Source: Alphaproteobacteria bacterium
GTDB taxonomy: Bacteria > Pseudomonadota > Alphaproteobacteria > Geminicoccales > Geminicoccaceae
DNA: 17,311 nucleotides
Direction of reading: 5' to 3'
NCBI GenBank assembly: GCA_026982585.1
Contig: JALSGW010000219.1
Span: 1 to 17,311, forward strand
The notes beneath the pieces are model-generated. The model ran no database searches. It was not told where the DNA came from and saw only the letters and a list, made by a program, of their open reading frames with translations. Both the position numbers and the translations under genes were made by a program. Shown one piece after another: positions 1-8,617 of the stretch (its first letter is position 1; every line of letters begins with the position of its first letter).

Positions 1-1
1 C

Positions 2-274
2 CGGGCGGCGGTGCGCGGCGGGTCCGGATGGCGCTTTCATCCCGCGGTGGCGAGCCTCGGCACGAGGCCGGCGGTGGGGGGAGGGGACTTCCGCATCGAG
101 GTGCACCTCCTCGATGCCAACCCCGATCTCTACGGAAAGAGGCTCCGGGTGGTCTTTCTCGACCGGATCCGGGAGGAGCGGGACTTCCCCTCTCTTGAAT
201 CGCTCACACGGCAGATGGCGGAGGACTGCAGGCGCGCGCGGACCTATTTCGGGCTCTTGGGCGCGCGAGGTTGA
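2..274 (+). CDS. ribF: RibF C-terminal part: bifunctional riboflavin kinase / FAD synthetase (5' end outside window)
   Basis: Only the last 90 codons are present, and the frame is open to the left edge. RibF makes FMN and then FAD from riboflavin in the cytoplasm. The part seen belongs to the C-terminal flavokinase domain. An ASLGTRPAVGGG stretch matches the family's 'ANiGtRPTv' signature, and EVHLLDANPDLYGKRLRV matches the usual 'EvhLfdf.gdLYGk.l.V' block. The tail (FPSLESLTRQMAEDCRRAR) is the typical terminal helix. The stop lies 11 bases before the ileS ATG, and ribF-ileS-lspA is a widespread proteobacterial gene order, so the genes are almost certainly co-transcribed. Family identity is confident. 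The N-terminal FAD synthetase domain cannot be judged here. Confidence 0.9.
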   Translation, partial: RAAVRGGSGWRFHPAVASLGTRPAVGGGDFRIEVHLLDANPDLYGKRLRVVFLDRIREERDFPSLESLTRQMAEDCRRARTYFGLLGARG

Positions 275-285
275 CGGGGCGAGGC

Positions 286-3105
286 ATGGCCAAGGACTAT
301 CGCGACACCGTTTTTCTTCCCAAGACCGCCTTTCCCATGCGGGCCCGGCTGCCCGAACGGGAGCCGCAGCTGGTCGCGCGCTGGGAGCGCATTCAGCTCT
401 ATCGGCGGCTGCGGGAGGCGGCTCGCGGGCGGCCCAAATTCATCCTCCACGACGGCCCGCCCTATGCCAACGGCCATCTCCACATGGGCACCGCCCTCAA
501 CAAGATCCTCAAGGACATCATCAACCGCAGCCGCCAGATGCTGGGCTTCGATGCGGTGTTCGTGCCCGGCTGGGACTGCCACGGGCTGCCCATCGAGTGG
601 CAGGTGGAGCAGGAATACCGGCGCCGCGGCCTGGACAAGGATTCCATCCCGGTGGTCGCGTTCCGCGCCGAATGCCGGGCCTTCGCCGCCAAGTGGATCG
701 AAATCCAGAAGGAGGAATTCCGGCGCCTCGGCGTGGTCGGCGACTGGGATCACCCCTATACCACCATGGCCTTCGACGCCGAGGCCGCCATCTACCGGGA
801 GCTCGTCAAGTTCCTCGAACAGGGTGCGCTCTATCGCGGCAAGAAGTCGGTGATGTGGTCGGTGGTCGAGAAGACCGCGCTGGCCGAGGCGGAGGTGGAA
901 TACCACGACATCACATCGCCCGCCATCTGGGTGCGCTTCCCGGTGCAACGGCCCTCCCGGCCGGAGCTCGCGGACGCCTCGGTGGTGATCTGGACCACCA
1001 CCCCCTGGACCATTCCCGGCAACCGTGCGGTGGCCTACGGTTCTGAGATCGCCTATGCGGTGGTGGAAGTGACCGAGGTGGCGCCGGAAAGCCGCGCCCG
1101 GCCGGGCGAGCGGCTGGTGGTGGCCGAGAGTCTGAAGGAGCGGGTCCGGGAGGCCGCCGGCATCACCGGCCTTCGCACCGTCGCCCGGCTGTCGGGGAGC
1201 GCGTTCGCAGGCACGCAGCTCCGCCACCCGCTCGCCGGGCTCGAAGGCGGCTACCGGTTCGCGGTGCCGATGCTGCCGGCGGGGTTCGTCTCCGAGGAAG
1301 AGGGCAGCGGTCTCGTGCACATCGCGCCCTCCCACGGCGCCGAGGATTTCGAGCTCGGCCAGCGCTTCGATCTCGAGGTGCCGGAGACGGTGGCGGAGGA
1401 CGGGCGGTACACCGAGGCCGCGCCCGGGTTCGTCGGGGTGCACGTGTTCGAGGCCCACGAGCCGGTGATCCGGGCGCTCGAGGCGCGCGGGCGGCTGCTC
1501 GCCCAACGACCGCACCGCCACAGCTATCCGCACAGCTGGCGGTCCAAGGCCCCGGTCATCTTCCGCGCCACCGACCAGTGGTTCATCCCCATGGACGGCC
1601 CAAACGGACTCAGGGCCAAGGCGCTCGCCGCCATCGACGCCACCCGCTGGATCCCGGAGCGGGGCCGCAACCGCATCCGCGCCATGGTGGAGAGCCGTCC
1701 CGACTGGTGCATCTCCCGGCAGCGCGCCTGGGGGGTGCCGATCGCCCTCTTCGTCCACCGCGAGAGCGGCGAGGTGCTGAAGGATCCGGAGGTGCTCAAC
1801 CGCATCGCCCGCGCCTTCGAGGAGGAGGGCGCCGACGCCTGGTGGACCCGCGATCCGCAGGAGTTCCTGGGCCCCCGTTACCGGGCCGAGGATTTCGTGC
1901 GGGTCGAGGACATCCTCGACGTGTGGTTCGATTCCGGCTCCACCCACGCCATCGTGCTGGAGCGCCGCCCGGAGCTCGCCTGGCCCGCCTCCCTCTACCT
2001 GGAGGGCTCGGATCAGCACCGGGGCTGGTTCCAGAGCTCGCTGCTCGAGGCCTGCGGCACCCGCGGCCGGGCGCCCTACGAGGCGGTGCTCACCCACGGC
2101 TTCGTGGTCGACGCCGAGGGGCGCAAGATGGCCAAGTCGCTCGGCAACGTCATCACCCCCCAGGAGCTCATGACCACCTACGGCGCCGACATCCTCCGCT
2201 TGTGGGTGGTGAGCGTGGACTATGCCGAGGACATGCGCATCGGCCGCGAGATCCTCGAGGGCCAGGCGGACGCCTATCGCCGCCTGCGCAACACCCTGCG
2301 CTACATCCTCGGCAACCTGCGCGACTTCCGGGAGGAGGAGCGGGTGGATGCGGCGCAGATGCCGGAGCTGGAGCGGTGGGTGCTGCATCGGCTGACGGAG
2401 CTGGATGCACTGCTGCGGCGCTCGGTGGAATCCTACGATTTCCAGCGCTTCTACGCCGCGCTTCATCACTTCTGCGCGGTCGACCTCTCCGCCTTCTATT
2501 TCGACGTCCGCAAGGATTCCCTCTATTGCGATGACCCCGAGGCGCTGCGCCGGCGGGCCTGCCGCACCGTGCTCGACCAGCTGTTCCACTGTCTGGTGCG
2601 CTGGCTTGCGCCGGTTCTGGTGTTCACCGCCGAGGAGGCCTGGCTGTGCCGCTATCCCTCGCAGGAACAGGAAGGGGGGAGCGTGCACCTGGAGCGGTTC
2701 CCGGAGCTGCCGGAGTCCTGGCGGGATCCCGAGCTGGCTGGGCGGTGGGAGCGCATCCGCCGTATTCGCCGGGTGGTGACCGGGGCGCTCGAGGTGGCCC
2801 GCAAGGAGCGGCGCATCGGCTCGAGCCTGGAGGCCCGGCCGGTGGTCTATCTGGGCGCGGAGGACCGGGCGCTGGTGGAGCCGGTGGATCTCGCCGAGCT
2901 CGCGATCACGAGCGGGATCGTGTACGGCTCCGGTGAGCCGCCAGCGGAGGCGTTCCGGCTCGAGGAGGTGCCCGGGGTGGCGGTGGTGTCCGCTCTTGCG
3001 TCTGGGCGCAAGTGCGCGCGCTGCTGGCGCATCCTGGAGGAGGTGGACGAGCAGAGCGAGCTGTGCCGGCGGTGCCGGGATGTGGTGGCGAAGACGGCGG
3101 CGTGA
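286..3105 (+). CDS. ileS: Isoleucyl-tRNA synthetase
   Basis: Cytoplasmic class I synthetase that charges tRNA-Ile with isoleucine and edits mischarged valine. The protein has 939 residues, close to the roughly 938 of E. coli IleS. Visible landmarks are the HIGH motif as HLHMG (residues 64-68, after PPYANG), the KMSKS loop as KMAKS (614-618), and a C-terminal zinc finger with CxxC pairs at C910/C913 and C927/C930. The CP1 editing region lies in between, with WTTTPWTIPGN and GLVHIAPSHGAEDF. The ATG at 286 was chosen because MAKDYRDTVFLPKTAFPMR matches the usual IleS start and GCGAGG lies just before it. An in-frame TTG at 271 would overlap ribF and is less likely. It is a bacterial-type enzyme with the zinc finger, so there is no sign of the eukaryote-like mupirocin-resistant form. 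Confidence 0.97.
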   Translation: MAKDYRDTVFLPKTAFPMRARLPEREPQLVARWERIQLYRRLREAARGRPKFILHDGPPYANGHLHMGTALNKILKDIINRSRQMLGFDAVFVPGWDCHGLPIEWQVEQEYRRRGLDKDSIPVVAFRAECRAFAAKWIEIQKEEFRRLGVVGDWDHPYTTMAFDAEAAIYRELVKFLEQGALYRGKKSVMWSVVEKTALAEAEVEYHDITSPAIWVRFPVQRPSRPELADASVVIWTTTPWTIPGNRAVAYGSEIAYAVVEVTEVAPESRARPGERLVVAESLKERVREAAGITGLRTVARLSGSAFAGTQLRHPLAGLEGGYRFAVPMLPAGFVSEEEGSGLVHIAPSHGAEDFELGQRFDLEVPETVAEDGRYTEAAPGFVGVHVFEAHEPVIRALEARGRLLAQRPHRHSYPHSWRSKAPVIFRATDQWFIPMDGPNGLRAKALAAIDATRWIPERGRNRIRAMVESRPDWCISRQRAWGVPIALFVHRESGEVLKDPEVLNRIARAFEEEGADAWWTRDPQEFLGPRYRAEDFVRVEDILDVWFDSGSTHAIVLERRPELAWPASLYLEGSDQHRGWFQSSLLEACGTRGRAPYEAVLTHGFVVDAEGRKMAKSLGNVITPQELMTTYGADILRLWVVSVDYAEDMRIGREILEGQADAYRRLRNTLRYILGNLRDFREEERVDAAQMPELERWVLHRLTELDALLRRSVESYDFQRFYAALHHFCAVDLSAFYFDVRKDSLYCDDPEALRRRACRTVLDQLFHCLVRWLAPVLVFTAEEAWLCRYPSQEQEGGSVHLERFPELPESWRDPELAGRWERIRRIRRVVTGALEVARKERRIGSSLEARPVVYLGAEDRALVEPVDLAELAITSGIVYGSGEPPAEAFRLEEVPGVAVVSALASGRKCARCWRILEEVDEQSELCRRCRDVVAKTAA

Positions 3106-3109
3106 GGCC

Positions 3110-3610
3110 ATGATGCATCGTCTCCCCCACGGCTGGGGCCTGATGTTCGCGGTGGCGGTGTTCGCCGTCGACCGTTCGACCAAGCTGCTCGCCCTGTGGA
3201 ACCTGGATCCGGAGCGTCCGCTCGCGCTGCTGCCCTTCCTCAACCTGGTGCTGGTGGCCAATCCGGGGGTGAGCTTCGGGCTGTTCTCGGGGCTCGGGCG
3301 GCTCGCGCCGTGGGTGCTGGTGGCCGCCATCCTGGCGGTCTGCCTGGTGCTGGTGTGGTGGTTGATCCAGGAGCAACGGCCGCTCGCCCGGCTCGCGCTG
3401 TGGGCGATTTTGGGCGGTGCGGCGGGCAATCTGTTCGACCGGCTGCGCTACGGGGCGGTGATCGACTTCCTCGATCTCTATGTGGGCCGTTATCATTGGC
3501 CCACCTTCAACCTCGCCGATGTGGCGGTGGTGGGGGGCGCGGCGGCGCTGCTGGTGGACAGTTTCCGGGCCCGGCCGCGGGCCGTGAAGTCGGGAGGAGA
3601 GGGAGGATGA
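3110..3610 (+). CDS. lspA: Lipoprotein signal peptidase (signal peptidase II)
   Basis: Inner-membrane aspartic protease that removes the signal peptide from diacylglyceryl-modified prolipoproteins. The 166-residue protein has four hydrophobic segments (about 12-30, 40-60, 68-88 and 95-106, then 134-150). The conserved blocks are all there: DRSTK (21-25), NPGVSFGLFS (51-60), GGAAGNLFDR (102-111), the catalytic aspartate in VIDFLD (D119) and the second in FNLADVAV (D137). Two adjacent ATG codons at 3110 and 3113 are both possible starts. The gene begins 4 bases after the ileS stop and overlaps the next gene by 4 bases (ATGA). That next gene encodes a lipoprotein, so the peptidase and a substrate are translationally coupled. 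Confidence 0.95.
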   Translation: MMHRLPHGWGLMFAVAVFAVDRSTKLLALWNLDPERPLALLPFLNLVLVANPGVSFGLFSGLGRLAPWVLVAAILAVCLVLVWWLIQEQRPLARLALWAILGGAAGNLFDRLRYGAVIDFLDLYVGRYHWPTFNLADVAVVGGAAALLVDSFRARPRAVKSGGEGG

Positions 3611-4155
3611 GGCGAGGGAGCTGGCTGCGATTGGGCGCGCTGTCGCTGGTTTTGGTGCTGGCCGCCTGCGGGAGCCGGACCGTGCAGGAGACCTTGGGCC
3701 TCTCCCGCCGGGTGCCGGACGAGTTCCAGGTGGTGCGGCAGCCGCCCTTGGTGGTGCCGCCCGAGCTGCGCGGCGCCGAGCTGCCGCCGCCGGATCCGCA
3801 GGCGGCGGGTCCGATGGGCGACGTGCGGGCCCAGGCGCGGGCGGTGCTGCTCGGGGAAGGAAAGGCGGCGTCCGGGCCGCTCAGCCCCGGCGAACGGGCG
3901 CTGCTCGAGGCGATCCGGGTGGCGCCGCTTCCCGACATCCGGCGCCGGCTGGTGGCGGAGAACGAGGAGCTGGTTGAACTCAGCGAAGACCGCTTCCTCA
4001 TGATCCTCGATTTCCAGCGCGATCAGTTCCGGCCCAAGGGCACGCCCCTCGACCCCTATGCCGAGGCCAAGCGTCTTGAAGCGGAGGGAAGGGTGCGTCA
4101 TGTGGTGACCATCCGGCGTCGCAGCGAGCCGCTCGCGCCGGAGGAGGCCAGGTAG
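3607..4155 (+). CDS. bamF: DUF3035 / BamF-type outer-membrane lipoprotein
   Basis: A 182-residue secreted lipoprotein. The N-terminus has basic residues, a hydrophobic core (about 8-19) and a lipobox LAAC with the lipidated cysteine at C21. Residue 22 is glycine, which allows sorting to the outer membrane. The mature part opens with LGLSRRVPDEFQVVRQPPL and VVPPELRGAELPPPD. This is the pattern I associate with the alphaproteobacterial DUF3035 family, whose Caulobacter member was described as the extra BAM component BamF. The rest is charged and probably helical, with a QRDQFRPKGTPLDPYAEAKR stretch near the end. It overlaps lspA by 4 bases and is followed 14 bases later by the M16 peptidase pair. 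The lipoprotein call is firm. The BAM role is inferred from family recognition only. Confidence 0.8.
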   Translation: MRRGSWLRLGALSLVLVLAACGSRTVQETLGLSRRVPDEFQVVRQPPLVVPPELRGAELPPPDPQAAGPMGDVRAQARAVLLGEGKAASGPLSPGERALLEAIRVAPLPDIRRRLVAENEELVELSEDRFLMILDFQRDQFRPKGTPLDPYAEAKRLEAEGRVRHVVTIRRRSEPLAPEEAR

Positions 4156-4169
4156 GGAGACAGCGGCGC

Positions 4170-5483
4170 ATGGCCCCTCGCCAAGGGACACCGGCCGAGA
4201 CCAGCGGTCTCTTCCGGCCCACCACCTTCACCCTCGACAACGGCATGGAGGTGGTGGTGGTGGAAAACCACCGCGCTCCGGTGGTGAGCCACTGGGTGTG
4301 GTACAAGGTCGGCACCGCCGACAGCCCGCCCGGCAAGTCGGGCCTGCCCCATTATCTCGAACATTTGATGTTCCGGGGCACCGAGCGCATCCCGCCGGGG
4401 GAGTTCTCCAAGATCGTGGCCCGGCTCGGCGGCACCGACAACGCCATGACCAGCTACGATTTCACCGCCTATTTCCAGAACATCGCCCGCGACCGGCTGG
4501 CCACGGTGATGGAGATGGAAGCGGACCGGATGGTCAATCTCCGCATCACCGAGGACATCGCCCGCACCGAGCGCGACGTCATCATCGAGGAGCGGCGCCA
4601 GCGCATCGACAACGAACCGGCGGCGCTGTTGAGCGAGCGGCTCGCGGCGGTGCAGTACCTCAACCACCCCTACCGGCTCCCGGTGATCGGCTGGCTGCAC
4701 GAGATCGAGAGCTTCACCCGCGACGACGCGCTGGCCTTCTATCGGCGCTGGTATGCGCCCAACAATGCGGTACTGGTGGTGGTGGGCGACATCACCGCGG
4801 ACGAGCTCAGGCCGCTCGCCGAGGCCAGCTACGGGGCGATCGCGCCGCGTCCGGTGCCGGAGCGGCGGCGGGTGCGGGAGCCGGAACAGCAGGCGACCCG
4901 GACGGTGGAGCTGCGCGATTCGCGGGTGCGGCAGCCGAGCGTGACCCTGTCCTGGCTGGCGCCCAACTACCGCAGCGACGACGGCGGGCGGGCTGATGCC
5001 CTCGAGGTGGCGGCGGAGCTGTTCGGATCCGGCACCACCAGCCGGCTCTACCGGGCGCTGGTGGTGGAGCAGGGGGTGGCGGCCGGGGCCGGCGCCGGCT
5101 ACCGCGGCACCAGCCTCGACCCCACCACCTTCCGCGCCTACGCCTCCCCGCGGCCGGGCAAGACCCTCGCCGAGGTGGAGGAGGCGCTGTTCGCGGAGGT
5201 GGCGCGTCTTCGGGACGAGGGGCCGAGCGAGGAGGAGGTGGCGCGGGTGCGGCGGCGGATGCTGGCCGAGGCCACCTATGCCCGCGATTCCCTCTATCTC
5301 GCGGCGCGGGTGTTCGGCGCCGCGCTCACCGCGGGACAGACGGTGGAGGATGTGGAATCCTGGCCCGAGCGCATCGCCCGTGTGAGCGCCCGTGCGGTGC
5401 ACGAGGCGGTGCGCGAGGTGTTGCGGCCCGAGACCCTGGTGATCGGTCGGCTGTTGCCCCAGGACGGCGAGGATCGGTCGTGA
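4170..5483 (+). CDS. M16 family zinc metallopeptidase, catalytic subunit
   Basis: 437 residues with the two-domain layout of half-size M16 (pitrilysin / processing-peptidase-like) enzymes. The inverted zinc motif HxxEH is intact as HYLEH (H61, E64, H65), and the third zinc ligand is a glutamate about 75 residues later in VIIEERR (E140 or E141). The N-terminal domain continues with the typical TSYDFTAYF and YAPNNAVLVVVGD stretches. The C-terminal domain has ELFGSGTTSRLYRALV. The ATG at 4170 follows a GGGAG at suitable distance. No signal peptide is visible after it, and the preceding gene's stop at 4155 leaves no room for one. It overlaps the next M16-like gene by 4 bases (GTGA), as expected for a heterodimeric peptidase. 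Substrate unknown. It is probably an envelope or peptide-degrading protease. Confidence 0.9.
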   Translation: MAPRQGTPAETSGLFRPTTFTLDNGMEVVVVENHRAPVVSHWVWYKVGTADSPPGKSGLPHYLEHLMFRGTERIPPGEFSKIVARLGGTDNAMTSYDFTAYFQNIARDRLATVMEMEADRMVNLRITEDIARTERDVIIEERRQRIDNEPAALLSERLAAVQYLNHPYRLPVIGWLHEIESFTRDDALAFYRRWYAPNNAVLVVVGDITADELRPLAEASYGAIAPRPVPERRRVREPEQQATRTVELRDSRVRQPSVTLSWLAPNYRSDDGGRADALEVAAELFGSGTTSRLYRALVVEQGVAAGAGAGYRGTSLDPTTFRAYASPRPGKTLAEVEEALFAEVARLRDEGPSEEEVARVRRRMLAEATYARDSLYLAARVFGAALTAGQTVEDVESWPERIARVSARAVHEAVREVLRPETLVIGRLLPQDGEDRS

Positions 5484-6823
5484 TCGCAGCCCGGCTCTCC
5501 CGTCGCGCCTTTCTCGGATCCCTGATTGGAGCACCGCTCGTGACACTGCTCTCGACCCCGGCCAAGGCGCAGGGACGCGTGGAGGAGGTGATCACATCGC
5601 GCGGCGTGCGCGCCCTGCTCCTGCGCGAACCCACGCTGCCCTTCATCTCCCTGTCCTTCCAGTTCGAGGCGGGCGCGGCCCAGGATCCCGAGGGCCGAGA
5701 AGGGCTCGCCCACATGCTCTCGGGGCTGCTGGACGAGGGGGCCGGTCCCTACGACAGCGAGGCCTTCCGTCGGGCGCTCGAGGACAACGCCATCCGCCTC
5801 TCCTTCGACGCCGACCGCGACACCTTCTCGGGCGAGCTCAAGACCCTCAACGACACCCGCGCGCTCGCCTTCGAACTGCTGGCGCTGGCCCTCAACCAGC
5901 CGCGCTTCGACGAGGAGCCCACCGAGCGCATCCGCCAACAGCTGCTCGCCGATCTCAGGCGGCGGGAGACCGACCCCAACTACCGGGCGGCCCGGCAGTG
6001 GTTCGCCCACGCCTTCGCCGGCCATCCCTATGCCCGCCCGACCCGCGGTACGCCGGAGAGCCTGGCGAGGATCGAGGTGGAGGACCTGCGCGCCTATCAG
6101 AGCCGCAAGCTCGCGCGTGCCAACCTCCACATCGGGGTGGCGGGCGACATCACCGCCGAGGAGCTCGTGCCGCTGCTCGACCAGGCGTTCGGTCCGCTCA
6201 TCGAAGAGCCGGAGCTTGCGCCGGTGGTGGAGACCCAGCCGCGCACCGGCGGGCTGTTGCTCGAGCGCATGCCGATCCCCCAGTCGGTGGTGACCTTCGG
6301 CCACGGCGGCATCGACCGGCAGGATCCGGACTATTACGCCGCCTATGTGGTCAATTACGTCCTCGGCGGCGGCGGCTTCAGCTCCCGGCTCACCGAGGAG
6401 ATCCGCGAGAAGCGGGGACTCGCCTACGGGGTCTACACCTATCTCTACGACGCCCGCCGCGCTCCGCTCTGGCTCGGCGGGGTGGCGACCCGCAACGACC
6501 AGGTGCGCCGCAGCATCGAGCTGGTCGAGAGCGAGGTGGCCCGCATCGCCCGCGAGGGCATCGCCGCCCGGGAGCTCGAGGACGCCAAGACCTATCTCAC
6601 CGGCTCCTTCCCGCTGCGGCTCACCAGCAACGACCGGGTGGCGCGGATGCTCGCCGCCATTTCGCTGCAGCGGCTCGGGCGGGATTATCTGGAGCGGCGC
6701 AACAGCTACATCGAGGCGGTGAGCCTCGAGGACGCCAACCGGGTCGCCCGGCGTCTGTTCGACGAGCCCATCCTCTTCAGCGTCGTCGGCGATCCCGAAG
6801 GGCTGGAGGCGCAACCCGGCTGA
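5480..6823 (+). CDS. M16 family peptidase-like partner subunit, zinc motif lost, Tat-like signal
   Basis: 447 residues with the M16 fold but no zinc site. At the place of HxxEH the protein reads HMLSG (in GLAHMLSGLLDEG), so it cannot be catalytic by itself. It keeps a strong C-terminal M16 signature, GGGGFSSRLTEEIREKRGLAYG, with R303 and Y316/Y319. These supply the arginine/tyrosine pair that in split M16 enzymes comes from the non-zinc subunit. The N-terminus SRRAFLGSLIG followed by a hydrophobic run and a TPAKAQ-type end looks like a twin-arginine signal peptide with cleavage near residue 30. The start is GTG at 5480, overlapping the stop of the catalytic gene. The stop overlaps the mutL ATG by one base. 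Export of this subunit when its partner has no visible signal is odd. Exact substrate unknown. Confidence 0.9.
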   Translation: MIAARLSRRAFLGSLIGAPLVTLLSTPAKAQGRVEEVITSRGVRALLLREPTLPFISLSFQFEAGAAQDPEGREGLAHMLSGLLDEGAGPYDSEAFRRALEDNAIRLSFDADRDTFSGELKTLNDTRALAFELLALALNQPRFDEEPTERIRQQLLADLRRRETDPNYRAARQWFAHAFAGHPYARPTRGTPESLARIEVEDLRAYQSRKLARANLHIGVAGDITAEELVPLLDQAFGPLIEEPELAPVVETQPRTGGLLLERMPIPQSVVTFGHGGIDRQDPDYYAAYVVNYVLGGGGFSSRLTEEIREKRGLAYGVYTYLYDARRAPLWLGGVATRNDQVRRSIELVESEVARIAREGIAARELEDAKTYLTGSFPLRLTSNDRVARMLAAISLQRLGRDYLERRNSYIEAVSLEDANRVARRLFDEPILFSVVGDPEGLEAQPG

Positions 6824-8577
6824 TGTGCGCGATCCGGCGCCTGCCCGAGGTGGTGGCCTGCCGCATCGCCGCGGGCGAGGTGGTGGAGCGGCCGGCCTCG
6901 GTGGTGAAGGAGCTGATCGAAAACGCCCTCGACGCCGGTGCGAGGCGGATCGCCGTCGCCCTCGCCCAGGGCGGCATCGGACGGATCGCGGTGGAGGACG
7001 ACGGCTGCGGCATCGAGCCCGAGGATCTGCCGCTGGCGCTCGCGCGCCATGCCACCTCCAAACTGGTCGACGACGATCTCCTGCGCATCGCCACCCTGGG
7101 CTTTCGGGGCGAGGCGCTCGCCGCCATCGCGGCGGCCGCCCGGATCGCGGTGACCAGCCGTCCGAGGGGCGCTTCCTGCGCCTTCCGCATCGAGGCTGCG
7201 GCGGGACGGATTGGCGAGGTGGAGCCGGTCGCGGCACCCGAGGGCACGCGGGTCGAGGTGCGCGATCTGTTCCTGCACCTGCCGGCCAGGCGGAAGTTCC
7301 TGAAGGGGCCGCGCACCGAGGGCCAGGCGGCGGTCTTGGCGGTCAAGCGTTTTCTTCCGGCCTGGCCGGAGGTGGCGTTCCGCCTGGAGGTGGAGGGGGC
7401 GGTGCGCTTCGATCTCGAATCCGTCGCCGATCCCTGCGACCCCGCGCGCCTCGTGCCGCTCTTCGGCGAGGAGGCGGCGGCGGCCATGGTGCCGGTGGAG
7501 GAGGAGCGGGACGGTCTGCGGCTTGTGGGCCGGATCGGCCTTCCCACCCTCAACCGGCCGCACGCCGGGGCGCAGCAGCTGTACGTCAACCGCAGGCCGG
7601 TCCAGGACCGGCTGCTCAAGGGCGCGCTCAAGGCGGCCTACGGCGATCTCTTGCCCAAAGACCGCCATCCGCTCGCCCTGTTGATGCTCGAACTCCCCTT
7701 CGAGGAGGTGGACGTCAACGTCCATCCCCAGAAGAGCGAGGTGCGCTTTCGGGACGGGCAGAGGGTGCGCGGCTTTCTCGTCGCCGCCCTGCGCAAGGCG
7801 CTGCCCTCTCGCGCGCGGGTGAGCGTCCAGCAGCTCGCGCCTGCGGCCTTCGCCAGTGCCCCGGGGTCCCACAAGGGGGATTGGCCCCGGCCGCGGGAGC
7901 CGGCCGCCGCGGCCCCGCCGGCCGGTCTGTTCGAGGCGGCATCCGGCTTCGCCGGCAGGGATGCGGATCCGCCATTGGAGGAACCGTCTCCGGGCCCGCT
8001 CGGGCGGCCGCGGGCGCTGCTCTTCGACACCTACATCCTGGCCGAGGCCGAGGACGGGGTGGTGCTGGTGGACCAGCACGCCGCCCACGAGCGCATCGTC
8101 TACGAACGGCTCAAGGCGGAGCTCTCTGCCGGAGGCGTGGCGCGGCAGGCGCTGCTCCTGCCGGTGGTGGTGGAGCTGGAGGCGGATCGGGCGGAGGCGC
8201 TGCTCGAAGCGCGGGACGAACTCGGGCGGCTCGGGCTTTTGGTGGACGCCTTCGGAGACGGTGCGGTGGTGGTGCGGGAGGTGCCGCTTCTTTTGGCCGG
8301 GGCCGGGGTGGCGTGGCGCGAGCTTGTGGAGGCGCTCGCCGAGGAGCTGGCCGCCCACGGCCGGGCCCGATCATTGGAGGCGCGGCTGCACGCCGTCTTG
8401 TCGACCCTCGCCTGCCACGGCAGCGTGCGCGCCGGCCGGAGACTGTCGCTCGCGGAGATGAACGCGCTGTTGCGCCTGATCGAGCAGACGCCCGGCGCCG
8501 GCCAGTGCAACCACGGCCGACCCACCTATGTCACGTTGAAAAAGCGGGATCTCGAACGCATGTTTGGGCGCAGGTGA
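6823..8577 (+). CDS. mutL: DNA mismatch repair protein MutL (endonuclease type)
   Basis: 584 residues. The N-terminal GHKL ATPase motifs are complete: ELIENALDAGA (30-40), DDGCGI (59-64), HATSK (76-80) and GFRGEAL (93-99). A variable linker (about 340-400) leads to the dimerisation domain. That domain has the metal-binding nicking motif DQHAAHERIVYE (417-428), with ACHGSVRAG (530-538) and CNHGRP (562-567). This is therefore the self-nicking form used by bacteria without MutH. MutL links MutS mismatch recognition to strand incision and excision. The ATG at 6823 overlaps the preceding stop (TGATG), and MCAIRRLPEVVACRIAAGEVV is the normal start of the family. The open frame runs upstream to 5998, but that part is only the shadow of the M16-like gene. 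Confidence 0.97.
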   Translation: MCAIRRLPEVVACRIAAGEVVERPASVVKELIENALDAGARRIAVALAQGGIGRIAVEDDGCGIEPEDLPLALARHATSKLVDDDLLRIATLGFRGEALAAIAAAARIAVTSRPRGASCAFRIEAAAGRIGEVEPVAAPEGTRVEVRDLFLHLPARRKFLKGPRTEGQAAVLAVKRFLPAWPEVAFRLEVEGAVRFDLESVADPCDPARLVPLFGEEAAAAMVPVEEERDGLRLVGRIGLPTLNRPHAGAQQLYVNRRPVQDRLLKGALKAAYGDLLPKDRHPLALLMLELPFEEVDVNVHPQKSEVRFRDGQRVRGFLVAALRKALPSRARVSVQQLAPAAFASAPGSHKGDWPRPREPAAAAPPAGLFEAASGFAGRDADPPLEEPSPGPLGRPRALLFDTYILAEAEDGVVLVDQHAAHERIVYERLKAELSAGGVARQALLLPVVVELEADRAEALLEARDELGRLGLLVDAFGDGAVVVREVPLLLAGAGVAWRELVEALAEELAAHGRARSLEARLHAVLSTLACHGSVRAGRRLSLAEMNALLRLIEQTPGAGQCNHGRPTYVTLKKRDLERMFGRR

Positions 8578-8617
8578 GGTCGGCCCGGATCCCGGCAAGC
8601 TGTGGGGGTGGAGACCA

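Noticed and set aside
244..3429. A 1061-codon open frame on the - strand opposite ileS and lspA
   Set aside because: It is the antisense shadow of ileS created by the GC-rich third codon position. Its composition is histidine-, arginine- and alanine-rich without motifs, while the + strand has complete IleS and LspA motifs.
5998..6822. Long N-terminal extension of mutL
   Set aside because: The extension lies inside the M16-like gene in another frame and has no MutL similarity. The ATG at 6823 gives the normal MutL start.
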